Source: an uncultured Bacilli bacterium
GTDB taxonomy: Bacteria > Bacillota_I > Bacilli_A > RFN20 > CAG-826
DNA length: 64,000 nt
Direction: 5' to 3'
Assembly: GCA_934140155.1 (NCBI GenBank)
Contig: CAKPBC010000001.1
Coordinates: forward strand, 1 to 64,000
How positions within the stretch are numbered: position 1 is the stretch's first letter; each line of letters starts with the position of its first letter. A program made the translations under genes and the position numbers. The notes below the pieces were generated by a model. It saw nothing but the letters and a program-made list of their open reading frames with translations. It was not told the DNA's origin and made no database searches. This document shows positions 55,219 to 63,772 of the stretch, one piece after another.

Positions 55219-55842
55219 TTATTTAACCTTTTTGATTTTTTCTTTTTTGAATTTTTTTAAAGCAATGTCAACCGATGATTCTTTAGTATTTATAATTTCA
55301 CTTATTTCGCTATATTTATAGCCTGCTGCTTTGAGCAATAAAGCTGCTTTTTCTTTCTTAGATAAATAGTCTTCATCTATTTCTTTAAACTCGTCATATT
55401 GCTCGTTTAATTCATACCATTGCGATGGACTTTTTTCATCGCTTGGTACTAAATCATCATTAGTAATATCACTTTCTTCAAAAGGTTTTTCATCTAAGAA
55501 TAAGCATTGCTTTAACTCGTTTTGTCTTTTTATAAAATCAACAATGTGTTTTTTCACTTCTTGATTAACAATTAAACTAATAAATGTTCTAAAAGACGAG
55601 CGATTTTCATCATAGTATTTCAAAAAAGAAAACACCGCTATTCTGGCAATATTTTTCAACTCAAAATATTCTATGCCTTTAGCACAGATGTTTGCCATTT
55701 GGTTAATAACGATTAATGTCAATAATGCATCATATTTTTCTAATAATGCACTCATTGCTTCTTGATTGCCTTGCTTTGCAAGTTCTACTAATTTTAATTC
55801 TTCTAATTTGTTATTCGGTTCCAACATGTATTTACGGCCCAT
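55219..55842 (-). CDS. Sigma-70-family sigma factor at the sigH position
   Basis: 207 residues. An N-terminal region 2-like helix set (LVELAKQGNQEAMSALLEKYDALL, then FLKYYDENRSSFRTFISLIVNQEVKKHI), an acidic linker (about 120-160) and a C-terminal region 4-like part (LLLKAAGYKYSEISEIINTKESSVDIALKKFKKE). Located between rlmB and rpmG as sigH is in B. subtilis. Sequence is divergent, and the acidic linker is longer than in SigH. In spore formers SigH starts the sporulation and competence cascade; its role here is unknown. Start behind GGAGGGC. Confidence 0.8.
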   Translation of the reverse strand: MGRKYMLEPNNKLEELKLVELAKQGNQEAMSALLEKYDALLTLIVINQMANICAKGIEYFELKNIARIAVFSFLKYYDENRSSFRTFISLIVNQEVKKHIVDFIKRQNELKQCLFLDEKPFEESDITNDDLVPSDEKSPSQWYELNEQYDEFKEIDEDYLSKKEKAALLLKAAGYKYSEISEIINTKESSVDIALKKFKKEKIKKVK

Positions 55843-55857
55843 AATAAAGCCCTCCGT

Positions 55858-56583
55858 TTAAGAAGGAAACCTGTTGTTAAAAATTTGTGCTAAGTACACC
55901 GCGGTTGCGACTGAAGCATTTAAAGAATTAACATGACCGACCATAGGTATTTTAGTAATAAAATCACTATTTTGTAATACTAGTCTTGAAATTCCTTCGC
56001 CTTCACTGCCTATCACTAATGCGATTGGTGAACGATAATCGACTTGACGATAATCTTCTTTAGCAGATCCGTCGGATGCAACAATCCAATAACCTTGTTT
56101 TTTCAGAGTAGTAATAGTTTGTACCAAGTTAGTAACCTGACATATAGGTACATAATCAATAGCGCCAGTTGAGACTTTAGCTACCGTGCTATTAACTTGT
56201 ACTTGTCCATTTTTTTTAATAATTATTCCATTTGCCCCATATGCATCAGCGCATCTTAATATTGCGCCTAAATTATGAGGGTCTTTTACGCCGTCAAGAA
56301 TAATTAATAATGGATATTTTGATTTACTTGCTTTAGCAATTAAATCATTCAAAGAGCAATATTGATACTCTTCTACTTCCGCTACTACACCTTGATGATT
56401 CCCAAATTGGGAAAGTTTATCAAGGTCGTTTTTACTAACAAATTTAACACCAAATGAATTACTATTACTTATTAATTCATTTATTGGTTTAAAATTAAAG
56501 TTATCAGTAATATAAATGGTTTTAACTTTATTCTCCTTAAGGGCACTAAGCACCGTGTTCCTTCCGTATATTAATTGTGCCAT
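55858..56583 (-). CDS. rlmB: 23S rRNA 2'-O-ribose methyltransferase, TrmH/SpoU family
   Basis: 241 residues. N-terminal substrate-binding domain (IYGRNTVLSALKENKVKTIYI), then the knotted SPOUT domain with ILDGVKDPHNLGAILRCADAYG, LVIGSEGEGIS and NSLNASVATAVYLAQI. Methylates a guanosine in domain V of 23S rRNA (Gm2251-type) by family. It follows mgtC and precedes the sigma gene by 15 bp; the yacP gene usual between them is missing. Confidence 0.94.
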   Translation of the reverse strand: MAQLIYGRNTVLSALKENKVKTIYITDNFNFKPINELISNSNSFGVKFVSKNDLDKLSQFGNHQGVVAEVEEYQYCSLNDLIAKASKSKYPLLIILDGVKDPHNLGAILRCADAYGANGIIIKKNGQVQVNSTVAKVSTGAIDYVPICQVTNLVQTITTLKKQGYWIVASDGSAKEDYRQVDYRSPIALVIGSEGEGISRLVLQNSDFITKIPMVGHVNSLNASVATAVYLAQIFNNRFPS

Positions 56584-56623
56584 ATTTAAACTCCTTTTTG
56601 TCTCAAATTTGTCTCAATTTCGC

Positions 56624-57376
56624 TTAATATTTGATTTCAAAAGGTTTAAGAGCTATTCTAAGCTCTTCCCCGAATTGATCTACAGTTTCACGTTTAACAT
56701 CGATTAACGAAATGCTAATGCTAATAGCATCTTTCCCATGATAATCACAAATTTGTGTATTAATGTTTTTAATAGCTATATTAAATTTATCCGCTAAATC
56801 CTTAATGGTTTTAATAGCAAAAGCATTATAATCGCAAATCATAACTAAACGAGGTGTTCTTTCAAACGCCTTTGCTTCTGCATGCCTTAAAAATTTTAAG
56901 ACAATTAAAACAATTAAGGTGGTGAATAACGCAACAGTGAATCTTCCTGCACCTGTAGCAAGACCAATAGCCATACAAACCCAAAGTGTTGTTGCGGTAG
57001 TTAATCCCTTAATATCAACACCTGTTTTCAATATTGTTCCAGCGCCTAAAAAACCAATGCCAGTAACAACTTGAGCTGCTAATCTTGCTGGATCATGATT
57101 AGGAAATGATTCAAAACTAAATCCATAAATGGATACATACATAATTAATGACGAACCTGCCGCCACTAAAATGTGTGTTCTAAATCCTGCAAAATGTCCA
57201 TGCGATTCACGTTCATAGCCGATTAATCCACTAAACACACAAGCAAGGAAAATGCTAATAAAAGCAAGTAATAAATTTCCCCACCATGCATATTGATTAA
57301 AAAAACCGATTATTTTATCGTCCAAACTGAAAATATTCGGTGGCACTACATCAAAAAAGTATGAAAAAATATTCAT
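56624..57376 (-). CDS. MgtC/SapB-family membrane protein
   Basis: 250 residues: about five hydrophobic segments in the first 150 (SGLIGYERESHGHFAGFRTHILVAAGSSL is the family signature), with RLAAQVVTGIGFLGAGTILK, then a C-terminal ACT-like cytosolic domain (about 170-250). Related proteins bind magnesium-stress signals or influence ATP synthase and virulence in some pathogens. It lies between cysS and rlmB, where mrnC is common, 9 bp after cysS. Start behind AAGGAGGG. Confidence 0.88.
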   Translation of the reverse strand: MNIFSYFFDVVPPNIFSLDDKIIGFFNQYAWWGNLLLAFISIFLACVFSGLIGYERESHGHFAGFRTHILVAAGSSLIMYVSIYGFSFESFPNHDPARLAAQVVTGIGFLGAGTILKTGVDIKGLTTATTLWVCMAIGLATGAGRFTVALFTTLIVLIVLKFLRHAEAKAFERTPRLVMICDYNAFAIKTIKDLADKFNIAIKNINTQICDYHGKDAISISISLIDVKRETVDQFGEELRIALKPFEIKY

Positions 57377-57385
57377 AAGCCCTCC

Positions 57386-58723
57386 TTATAATATCCTTTT
57401 ATCTATCAATTGTTTTCGTAGTTCATCACTTTTAGCAAAATCTTTGTTTGTTTTGGCTAAGTTATATTCACTTAAAAGTTTCTTATCATCACTAGATAAA
57501 ATAGGATATTCAATATTAATACCTAATATATAAAGCTCATCTTTAATTGTGGAAAATAAATCATTAATTTCTGACAAATCCACATCTTTTTTTCTTAATG
57601 CTTGATTAGCTAATTTAATAACATTATGTAATTCACTTAAGGCATTAGAGGTGTTTAAATCATCCGCTAAAGCGTTTAAGAATGGCTCAATAAATCTTGA
57701 TTTACCATTAGCAAAAGACACGTCAAATTCTTGTAATTTAACTGCTAATTGACGCATAATATTAGTCATTTTTGTAATTTCATTATTACCTGCTACTAAC
57801 AAGTCATAAGAAAAATTAACTGGTGCACGATAATGAGTGGAAATCAAAAGCAATCTAACATTATTGCCGCCATATTGGCTTAATGCATCGTGAGCGGTAA
57901 TAACATTTCCTAGCGATTTAGACATTTTTTCATTATTAATATTAATAAATCCATTATGCATCCAATAATTAGCTAAGGAACAGTTATTATATGCTTCTGA
58001 TTGTGCAATTTCGTTTTCATGGTGTGGAAACTTTAAATCAAAACCTCCACCATGAACATCTATAAGTCCACCAGGGAATATCGAATTAATCATCACAACA
58101 CATTCTGTGTGCCAACCCGGTCTTCCTTTTGACCAAGGTGAATCCCAATTGATACCTACTTCTGTTTTCTTCCATAAAGTAAAGTCTAATGGCGATTCTT
58201 TTTTAGAATTTTCATCAATTCTAGCACCAACTAATAAATCTTCAATTTTTGTGTTGGATAATTTGCCATAATCTTTAATTTTTTCTACACGGAAATATAC
58301 ATCGCCATCAATAACATATGCATAATCAGTCTTTACAAGTTTGTCAATGAACGCAATTATTTGCGACATATACTCAGTAACTCTTGGAGTTACATCTGGC
58401 TTTAAAGCATTAATATTATGCAAGTCATCTTCGAAAGCTTTAATGTAAAATTCAGTGATTTCTGATTCTGGCTTGTTTAATTCTTGGGCACGTTTAATTA
58501 TTTTATCATCTACATCTGTGTAATTACTAACATACTTGACGTCATAACCAATATAAGTAAGAAATTTTCTAAATGTATCAAATACCACTACTGGGCGCAT
58601 ATTGCCTATATGTACATAATTATAAACAGTTGGTCCGCAAACATACATATTAACTTTGTTTTCGTGTATTGGTTTAAATGCTTCAATTTTGTTAGTTAAA
58701 GAATTATAGATTTTAACTTCCAT
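57386..58723 (-). CDS. cysS: Cysteinyl-tRNA synthetase
   Basis: 445 residues, class I enzyme. HIGH-type CGPTVYNYVHIGNMRPVV (with zinc Cys), FPHHENEIAQSE, and KMSKSLGN. C-terminus is short, ending soon after the DALR-like helices. First gene of a run with mgtC, rlmB, sigma and rpmG, but no cysE or gltX is adjacent. Confidence 0.97.
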   Translation of the reverse strand: MEVKIYNSLTNKIEAFKPIHENKVNMYVCGPTVYNYVHIGNMRPVVVFDTFRKFLTYIGYDVKYVSNYTDVDDKIIKRAQELNKPESEITEFYIKAFEDDLHNINALKPDVTPRVTEYMSQIIAFIDKLVKTDYAYVIDGDVYFRVEKIKDYGKLSNTKIEDLLVGARIDENSKKESPLDFTLWKKTEVGINWDSPWSKGRPGWHTECVVMINSIFPGGLIDVHGGGFDLKFPHHENEIAQSEAYNNCSLANYWMHNGFININNEKMSKSLGNVITAHDALSQYGGNNVRLLLISTHYRAPVNFSYDLLVAGNNEITKMTNIMRQLAVKLQEFDVSFANGKSRFIEPFLNALADDLNTSNALSELHNVIKLANQALRKKDVDLSEINDLFSTIKDELYILGINIEYPILSSDDKKLLSEYNLAKTNKDFAKSDELRKQLIDKRIL

Positions 58724-58830
58724 AAAATAATCCCCGCCTTAATAAATATTATAGCATTATCTTTTGTTAATAAAAAGTATTTTGCTTCAAACTCATTAAT
58801 TTTCAAATAATATATATTATTTGGTTTAAA

Positions 58831-58856
58831 AAATGGTGCCATTTTTGGCACCATTT
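58831..58856 (-). terminator. Terminator of hydABC
   Basis: Ten-bp stem AAATGGTGCC/GGCACCATTT, six-base loop, then TTTAAAC on the minus strand. The paired bases supply most of the T tract. Confidence 0.83.
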
Positions 58857-58875
58857 CCACTTAAATTAAAATAAT

Positions 58876-60648
58876 TTATTTTTCAGGATAACGCTCTCTT
58901 GCGTGATATGAAGTATGTAACAATTCATGGGCTTTATGACTATTTGGTTCACCTAAATAATCTTTATAAAGTTGTTGAATTTGAGTATTACGATGAGATT
59001 GTCTTAATACTTGCTTTTCATCTTCAGAATATAGCACTTTAGCGCGTTTTTCTTTATATGTATCTAATATATTATCATCTTCATTTGGTAAGAAGCATGG
59101 CTTAACAAATGGTTGTCCTCCACCATTAATACATCCGCCTGGACATCCCATAATTTCAATAAATGTATATGGTGATTTACCAGCACGAATATCATCTAAT
59201 AATGGTTTCGCATTTTTCATGCCATGAGCAACAGCGACTTTAATTTTTGTTCCATTTAAATCAATTTCTGCTTCTTTTAAGCCATCAAAGCCACGAACTT
59301 CTTTAAATGTAATTAATTCATGTTCTTTACCAGTAACTATGAAATATGCTGTTCTTAAAGCTGCTTCCATAACGCCGCCTGTTACACCAAATATAACACC
59401 AGCGCCAGTATATTCGCCTAATAAATCTTGATCAAATTCTTCATCAGGTAATCTTCTAAAATCAATACCAGATCTTTTAATTAATCTTGCTAATTCACGT
59501 GTAGTTAAGACACAGTCTACATCTTTTAAGCCATCTTTAGAAGCATTTTCCGGACGTTCTTTTTCATATTTTTTAGCTGTACAAGGCATAATTGATACAA
59601 CAAAGATATTTTTTGGATCTAAGCCTTTTTTCTCGGCAAAATAAGATTTAATTATTGCACCTTCCATTTCATGAGGTGATTTACAACTTGACAAATGTCC
59701 TAATAAATCACCATAGAAATATTCTGCATAATTAACCCAACCTGGTGAACATGAGGTAATCATTGGAAGTTGTCCGCCTTCTTTAATACGATGTAATAAT
59801 TCAGTAGCTTCTTCCATAATTGTTAAATCCGCCGCAAAGTTTGTATCATAAACTTTATCAAAACCCAAACGTTTTAAAGCCGCGACCATTTTGCCAGTAA
59901 CAGAAGTTCCAATTGGCATACCAAATTCTTCACCTAAAGCAGCACGTACTGCTGGAGCGGTTTGTACAACAATATATTTGCCTTCTTTTTTAGCTTGGTC
60001 AATTTTATCGATTTCGCTTTTTTCCATTAATGCACCAGTAGGACAAACGTTAACACATTGTCCACATAAAATACATGGTGAGTTTTTCATTGAACGATTA
60101 TAAGCAGGCGCTACAATAGTTCTAAAGCCGCGATTTTCAAAGCCTAAAATACCAATTCCTTGTGCATTTTTACATCTTTCCACACATCTTCCACATAATA
60201 CACATTTTGATGTATCACGAATGATAGATGGAGTTAATTCATCAATAGTAACTGGGGTTTTACTTCCTTCATACATGTTGTCTCTAGCACCAGTAATTTT
60301 AGCAACATTTAATAATTCACAATATTCATTTTTAGTGCATTGTTGGCAGTTCTTCGAGTGATTAGATAATAGCAATTCCACACTAGTTCTACGCGCACTA
60401 ACGGCTTTTGGAGAAGAAATAATAATCTCCATTCCGTCATTAACTGGATATACACAAGACGCTACTAAACCTCTTGCACCTTTAACCTCTACTAAACAAA
60501 CTCGACATGAGCCTCTAGAGCATTCACCATGATTAAAAGCACATAAAGTAGGAATTGTATATCCACATTTTTTTGCAGCTTCTAAAATAGTTAAACCAGC
60601 ATCAACTTGATAAGAGTGACCTTCAATTTTAATATTTACTTTTTCCAT
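58876..60648 (-). CDS. hydA: NADH-dependent [FeFe] hydrogenase, catalytic subunit
   Basis: 590 residues. N-terminal [2Fe-2S] domain (CAFNHGECSRGSCRVC), HC3-type [4Fe-4S] site (HSKNCQQCTKNEYC), two ferredoxin [4Fe-4S] clusters (CVLCGRCVERC, CILCGQCVNVC), then the H-cluster motifs TSCSPGWV, MPCTAKKYE and MGCPGGCINGGGQP. Produces or consumes H2. The ATG at 60646-60648 follows the hydB stop by 11 bp with GGTGA upstream; in-frame GTG codons nearer the stop are alternatives. Last gene of hydC-hydB-hydA. Confidence 0.96.
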   Translation of the reverse strand: MEKVNIKIEGHSYQVDAGLTILEAAKKCGYTIPTLCAFNHGECSRGSCRVCLVEVKGARGLVASCVYPVNDGMEIIISSPKAVSARRTSVELLLSNHSKNCQQCTKNEYCELLNVAKITGARDNMYEGSKTPVTIDELTPSIIRDTSKCVLCGRCVERCKNAQGIGILGFENRGFRTIVAPAYNRSMKNSPCILCGQCVNVCPTGALMEKSEIDKIDQAKKEGKYIVVQTAPAVRAALGEEFGMPIGTSVTGKMVAALKRLGFDKVYDTNFAADLTIMEEATELLHRIKEGGQLPMITSCSPGWVNYAEYFYGDLLGHLSSCKSPHEMEGAIIKSYFAEKKGLDPKNIFVVSIMPCTAKKYEKERPENASKDGLKDVDCVLTTRELARLIKRSGIDFRRLPDEEFDQDLLGEYTGAGVIFGVTGGVMEAALRTAYFIVTGKEHELITFKEVRGFDGLKEAEIDLNGTKIKVAVAHGMKNAKPLLDDIRAGKSPYTFIEIMGCPGGCINGGGQPFVKPCFLPNEDDNILDTYKEKRAKVLYSEDEKQVLRQSHRNTQIQQLYKDYLGEPNSHKAHELLHTSYHARERYPEK

Positions 60649-60659
60649 CTTTTTCACCA

Positions 60660-62525
60660 CTATTTCTTAATAATTGCTTTAAATGGACATGCACTTATAC
60701 ACATACCACATTTAATACATTTAGCGGAATCAATGACATATGGAGTCTTACCAATTTCACCATGAATAGCATTAACTGGACATCCACGTGCACATTTACT
60801 ACATTTCTTACAAACTTCTGGTTGAATGTAGTATTCCATAAGTTTTTTACATACTTTTGCTGGACATTTTTTATCCACTACGTGAGCAATATATTCGTCT
60901 TTAAAATGACTCATTGTCGAAATAATTGGATTCGCGGCAGTTTGTCCTAAAGCACATAATGAGCCAGCTTGTGTCGCTCTTCCTAATTCTTCTAAGCGAT
61001 TAATATCTTCGAGTGTTCCTTGGCCATTAGTAATCTTAGTTAAAATTTCTAACATTCTTTTTGTACCAATACGACATGGAGAACATTTACCACATGATTC
61101 GTCACAAATAAACTCCATATAGAATTTAGCTACGTCAACCATACAATTATCCTCATCCATGACAATTGCGCCTCCAGAGCCCATCATTGAGCCAAGAGCG
61201 ACTAAATTATCAAAATCAATTGGAGTATCTAAATATTCACTAGTTAAACATCCTCCTGATGGGCCACCGGTTTGAATAGCTTTGAATTTTTTATCATTTG
61301 GGATACCGCCACCAATATCATAAATTAATTCACGAAGTGTGGTTCCCATTGGAATTTCTACTAATCCAACATTATTAATTTTTCCACCTAAGGCAAATAC
61401 TTTTGTACCTTTAGACTTTTCTGTGCCATACTTAGTAAATTCTTTAACGCCTTCACGAATAATATAAGGAACACAAGCTAAAGTTTCAACGTTATTAACA
61501 ATAGTTGGTTTATCCCATAATCCTTTTACAGCTGGGAAAGGAGGACGAGGGCGTGGCATTCCACGTTGTCCTTGAATTGAGTTTAATAAGGCCGTTTCTT
61601 CACCACAAACGAAGGCACCAGCTCCTAATCTTAAATGAACTCTAAATGAGAAGTTTGTTCCTAAAATATTATCGCCGAGTAATCCTAATTCTTCCGCTTC
61701 TTTAATAGCAACAGTCAAACGATGTACAGCGATTGGATATTCAGCACGAACATAGAAATAGCCATTCTTTGCTCCAATTGCGTAGCCCGCAATCATCATA
61801 CCTTCAATAACCGCTAATGGATTACCTTCTAAGATTGAACGATCCATAAAGGCACCTGGGTCGCCTTCATCACCATTACATACAACATACTTTTCTTCGC
61901 TATCTTGGTTATAGGCAAATTGCCATTTTCTTCCTGTTGGGAATCCGCCACCACCACGACCGCGTAATCCAGAAGCAAGTATTTCATTAATTACTTCTTG
62001 TCTATCCATTTTTAAAGCACGAGCTAAGCCTTGGAAAGCGCCATAGCCTAATCCTTCATTAATATCTTCTGGATTAATAACGCCACAACCATGTAAAGCA
62101 ATTCGTACTTGTTTTTTATAGAAATTCAAGTCATCTTGTTTAGCAACTTTTTGATGGGTATGTGGATCAGTAATTAATAAACGATCGATTACTTCTTTAC
62201 CCATGATATCTTTTTCAATAATTTCTTCACAGTCTTCTACTTTAACCATATGATATAAAGTATCTTCTGGGAAAATTTTAACAAATGGTCCTTGAGAACA
62301 GAAGCCAAAACAACCAACTTGGTTAACCGTTACTTTATCTTCTAAATTATGTTCTTTAATTAATTCTTCTAATCGATTTTTAATTTCATCAGAGTGTGAA
62401 GATAAACAGCCCGTGCCACCACAAACCACAATAGCGCGTTTTCCATTTTCTCCACTAAATTTAATATCTAAGCAGTGAGTGCATTTAGCAATTTTATCTT
62501 TTAATTCTTGCTCTGTTTTAATCAT
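60660..62525 (-). CDS. hydB: NADH-dependent [FeFe] hydrogenase, flavin subunit (NuoF-like)
   Basis: 621 residues: N-terminal thioredoxin-like [2Fe-2S] part (VVCGGTGCLSSHSDE, VGCFGFCSQGP), NuoF core with FMN/NADH-binding GLRGRGGGGFPTGRKW, the [4Fe-4S] site ESCGKCSPCRIGTKRM, and two C-terminal ferredoxin clusters (CKKCSKCARGCP, CIKCGMCISACP). Takes electrons from NADH. Start shares its A with the hydC stop (TAATG). Its arrangement matches HydB of electron-bifurcating hydrogenases; bifurcation itself is an inference. Confidence 0.96.
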   Translation of the reverse strand: MIKTEQELKDKIAKCTHCLDIKFSGENGKRAIVVCGGTGCLSSHSDEIKNRLEELIKEHNLEDKVTVNQVGCFGFCSQGPFVKIFPEDTLYHMVKVEDCEEIIEKDIMGKEVIDRLLITDPHTHQKVAKQDDLNFYKKQVRIALHGCGVINPEDINEGLGYGAFQGLARALKMDRQEVINEILASGLRGRGGGGFPTGRKWQFAYNQDSEEKYVVCNGDEGDPGAFMDRSILEGNPLAVIEGMMIAGYAIGAKNGYFYVRAEYPIAVHRLTVAIKEAEELGLLGDNILGTNFSFRVHLRLGAGAFVCGEETALLNSIQGQRGMPRPRPPFPAVKGLWDKPTIVNNVETLACVPYIIREGVKEFTKYGTEKSKGTKVFALGGKINNVGLVEIPMGTTLRELIYDIGGGIPNDKKFKAIQTGGPSGGCLTSEYLDTPIDFDNLVALGSMMGSGGAIVMDEDNCMVDVAKFYMEFICDESCGKCSPCRIGTKRMLEILTKITNGQGTLEDINRLEELGRATQAGSLCALGQTAANPIISTMSHFKDEYIAHVVDKKCPAKVCKKLMEYYIQPEVCKKCSKCARGCPVNAIHGEIGKTPYVIDSAKCIKCGMCISACPFKAIIKK

Positions 62526-63013
62526 TATGCTTCTCCTCCTAACTTACGATATTCATTGATTACTTGTTGTACTTGATTAACTGACATCTTAGGATATACT
62601 TTTCCATTAATGCTTACTGCTGGGGCAATACCACATGCTCCAATGCAACGTAAGGCATCAATAGTAAATAATCCATCTTCCGTTGTTTCTCCAGGTTTAA
62701 TACCTAAAAGTTCGGAAAACTTGTCACATATTTGTTGTGCACCTTTAACGTAACATGCAGTTCCTAAACAAACTCCAATAACAAATTTGCCTTTAGGTTT
62801 CAAAGAAAAAAATGAGTAAAAAGTAACTACACCATATATTTCTGAAACAGGTATACCTAATTTTTCAGATACGATTTCTTGAACTTCAAAAGGAATATAG
62901 CCATATTCTTTTTGAACCTGGCTCAAGATCATCATTAATGGTGTATTTTCGTTCTTATACTCAGCGATGATTTCTTCAACCCTTTTGCAAGCGGCTGAAC
63001 TCAATTTTGCCAT
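62525..63013 (-). CDS. hydC: NADH-dependent [FeFe] hydrogenase, NuoE-like subunit
   Basis: 162 residues of the 24-kDa NuoE family. A four-helix N-terminal part (LMMILSQVQKEYGYIPFEVQ) and a thioredoxin-like [2Fe-2S] domain with CLGTACYVKGA and CIGACGIAP as ligands. First gene of the hydrogenase operon; the start is behind AGGAGG. Confidence 0.95.
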   Translation of the reverse strand: MAKLSSAACKRVEEIIAEYKNENTPLMMILSQVQKEYGYIPFEVQEIVSEKLGIPVSEIYGVVTFYSFFSLKPKGKFVIGVCLGTACYVKGAQQICDKFSELLGIKPGETTEDGLFTIDALRCIGACGIAPAVSINGKVYPKMSVNQVQQVINEYRKLGGEA

Positions 63014-63083
63014 ATTTTAAAAAATCCTCCTAGTAATAAGACATTTATATAAAATCTATATAAATACTATAAAATACTTTTTT

Positions 63084-63114
63084 AGTATAACATAAAAATA
63101 TTGCATTTTGTAAA
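63084..63114 (-). promoter_or_regulatory. Putative hydCBA promoter
   Basis: On the minus strand: extended -10 TG-T-TATACT (63084-63092) with TTTACA (63109-63114) at a long 19-nt spacing. About 70 bp before hydC. Repeats of ATGCAATA-type sequence lie upstream (about 63100-63130), but no Rex-type site was seen. Confidence 0.45.
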
Positions 63115-63189
63115 TATTATTGCATATTTTGATAATTTTTTAATTTTTGCATATTTATAGCATTGTAAGTGCTTTAATTAATAAAAAAA

Positions 63190-63219
63190 AGCACTTATTC
63201 TCTAGTAAAGAAAAGCGCT
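63190..63219 (-). terminator. Terminator of tspO
   Basis: AGCGCTT/AAGTGCT outer stem (one G-T pair) with a further inner pairing, then a run of eight T on the minus strand. Confidence 0.8.
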
Positions 63220-63240
63220 AATTCTTGAGCATTATTTCAA

Positions 63241-63693
63241 TTAATTTAATATAGCAATACTTATATTTAAAAATGTTGCAAAAGACAACCAAATAACATA
63301 TGGAATCCATAAATACGCTAAGTTCTTATTGGTTTTAAATAAATAAATTAGCATATAAATGCATAATCCTAATAATATTACAATATCTATTGCGCTCACC
63401 AATGATAAATGTAAACCAAAAAATAAAGGAGTCCATAAGACATTAAATAATAATTGAATATAAAATATTTTACTTCCTTTAACATCCGTTAGTTCATCTA
63501 ATTTATAACTAACATATCCAATCATTAAATATAATATTGACCAAATAATCGGAAATAAAATCGATGGCACACGAACTAAACTATTCAAATTACTATAATA
63601 AGAAGAAAAATCCCCTAAAAGCATAGAAATAACAAAATTTACTAATAATGGAAAAAGCAAATTAAAAACTAAATCAATATTTATTTTTTTCAT
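63241..63693 (-). CDS. tspO: TspO/MBR-family membrane protein
   Basis: 150 residues with five hydrophobic segments. Motifs RVPSILFPIIWSILYLMIGYVSYKL and IQLLFNVLWTPLFFGLHL match TspO (PxWxFxxxWxxLYxxMG and QLxLNxxWSxLFF). The end WIPYVIWLSFATFLNISIAILN matches the last helix of the family. It binds porphyrins/tetrapyrroles in other organisms; its role in bacteria is uncertain. Monocistronic. Confidence 0.9.
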   Translation of the reverse strand: MKKINIDLVFNLLFPLLVNFVISMLLGDFSSYYSNLNSLVRVPSILFPIIWSILYLMIGYVSYKLDELTDVKGSKIFYIQLLFNVLWTPLFFGLHLSLVSAIDIVILLGLCIYMLIYLFKTNKNLAYLWIPYVIWLSFATFLNISIAILN

Positions 63694-63734
63694 ATTATAT
63701 CCCTAAATAAATATATGATGTAAGGTAAAAGAAA

Positions 63735-63756
63735 AGACTAACCAACTGGTTAGTCT
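63735..63756 (-). terminator. Terminator after rplQ
   Basis: Nine-bp stem AGACTAACC/GGTTAGTCT with a four-base loop and a T-rich tail on the minus strand. As rplQ normally ends the large rpoA operon, this is probably its terminator. Confidence 0.85.
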
Positions 63757-63772
63757 AAAAAATTATTAAAAA

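Noticed and set aside
63014..63188. Rex-type redox operator before hydC
   Set aside because: No TTGTGAA-N4-TTCACAA-like palindrome could be found; only short AT-rich direct repeats.
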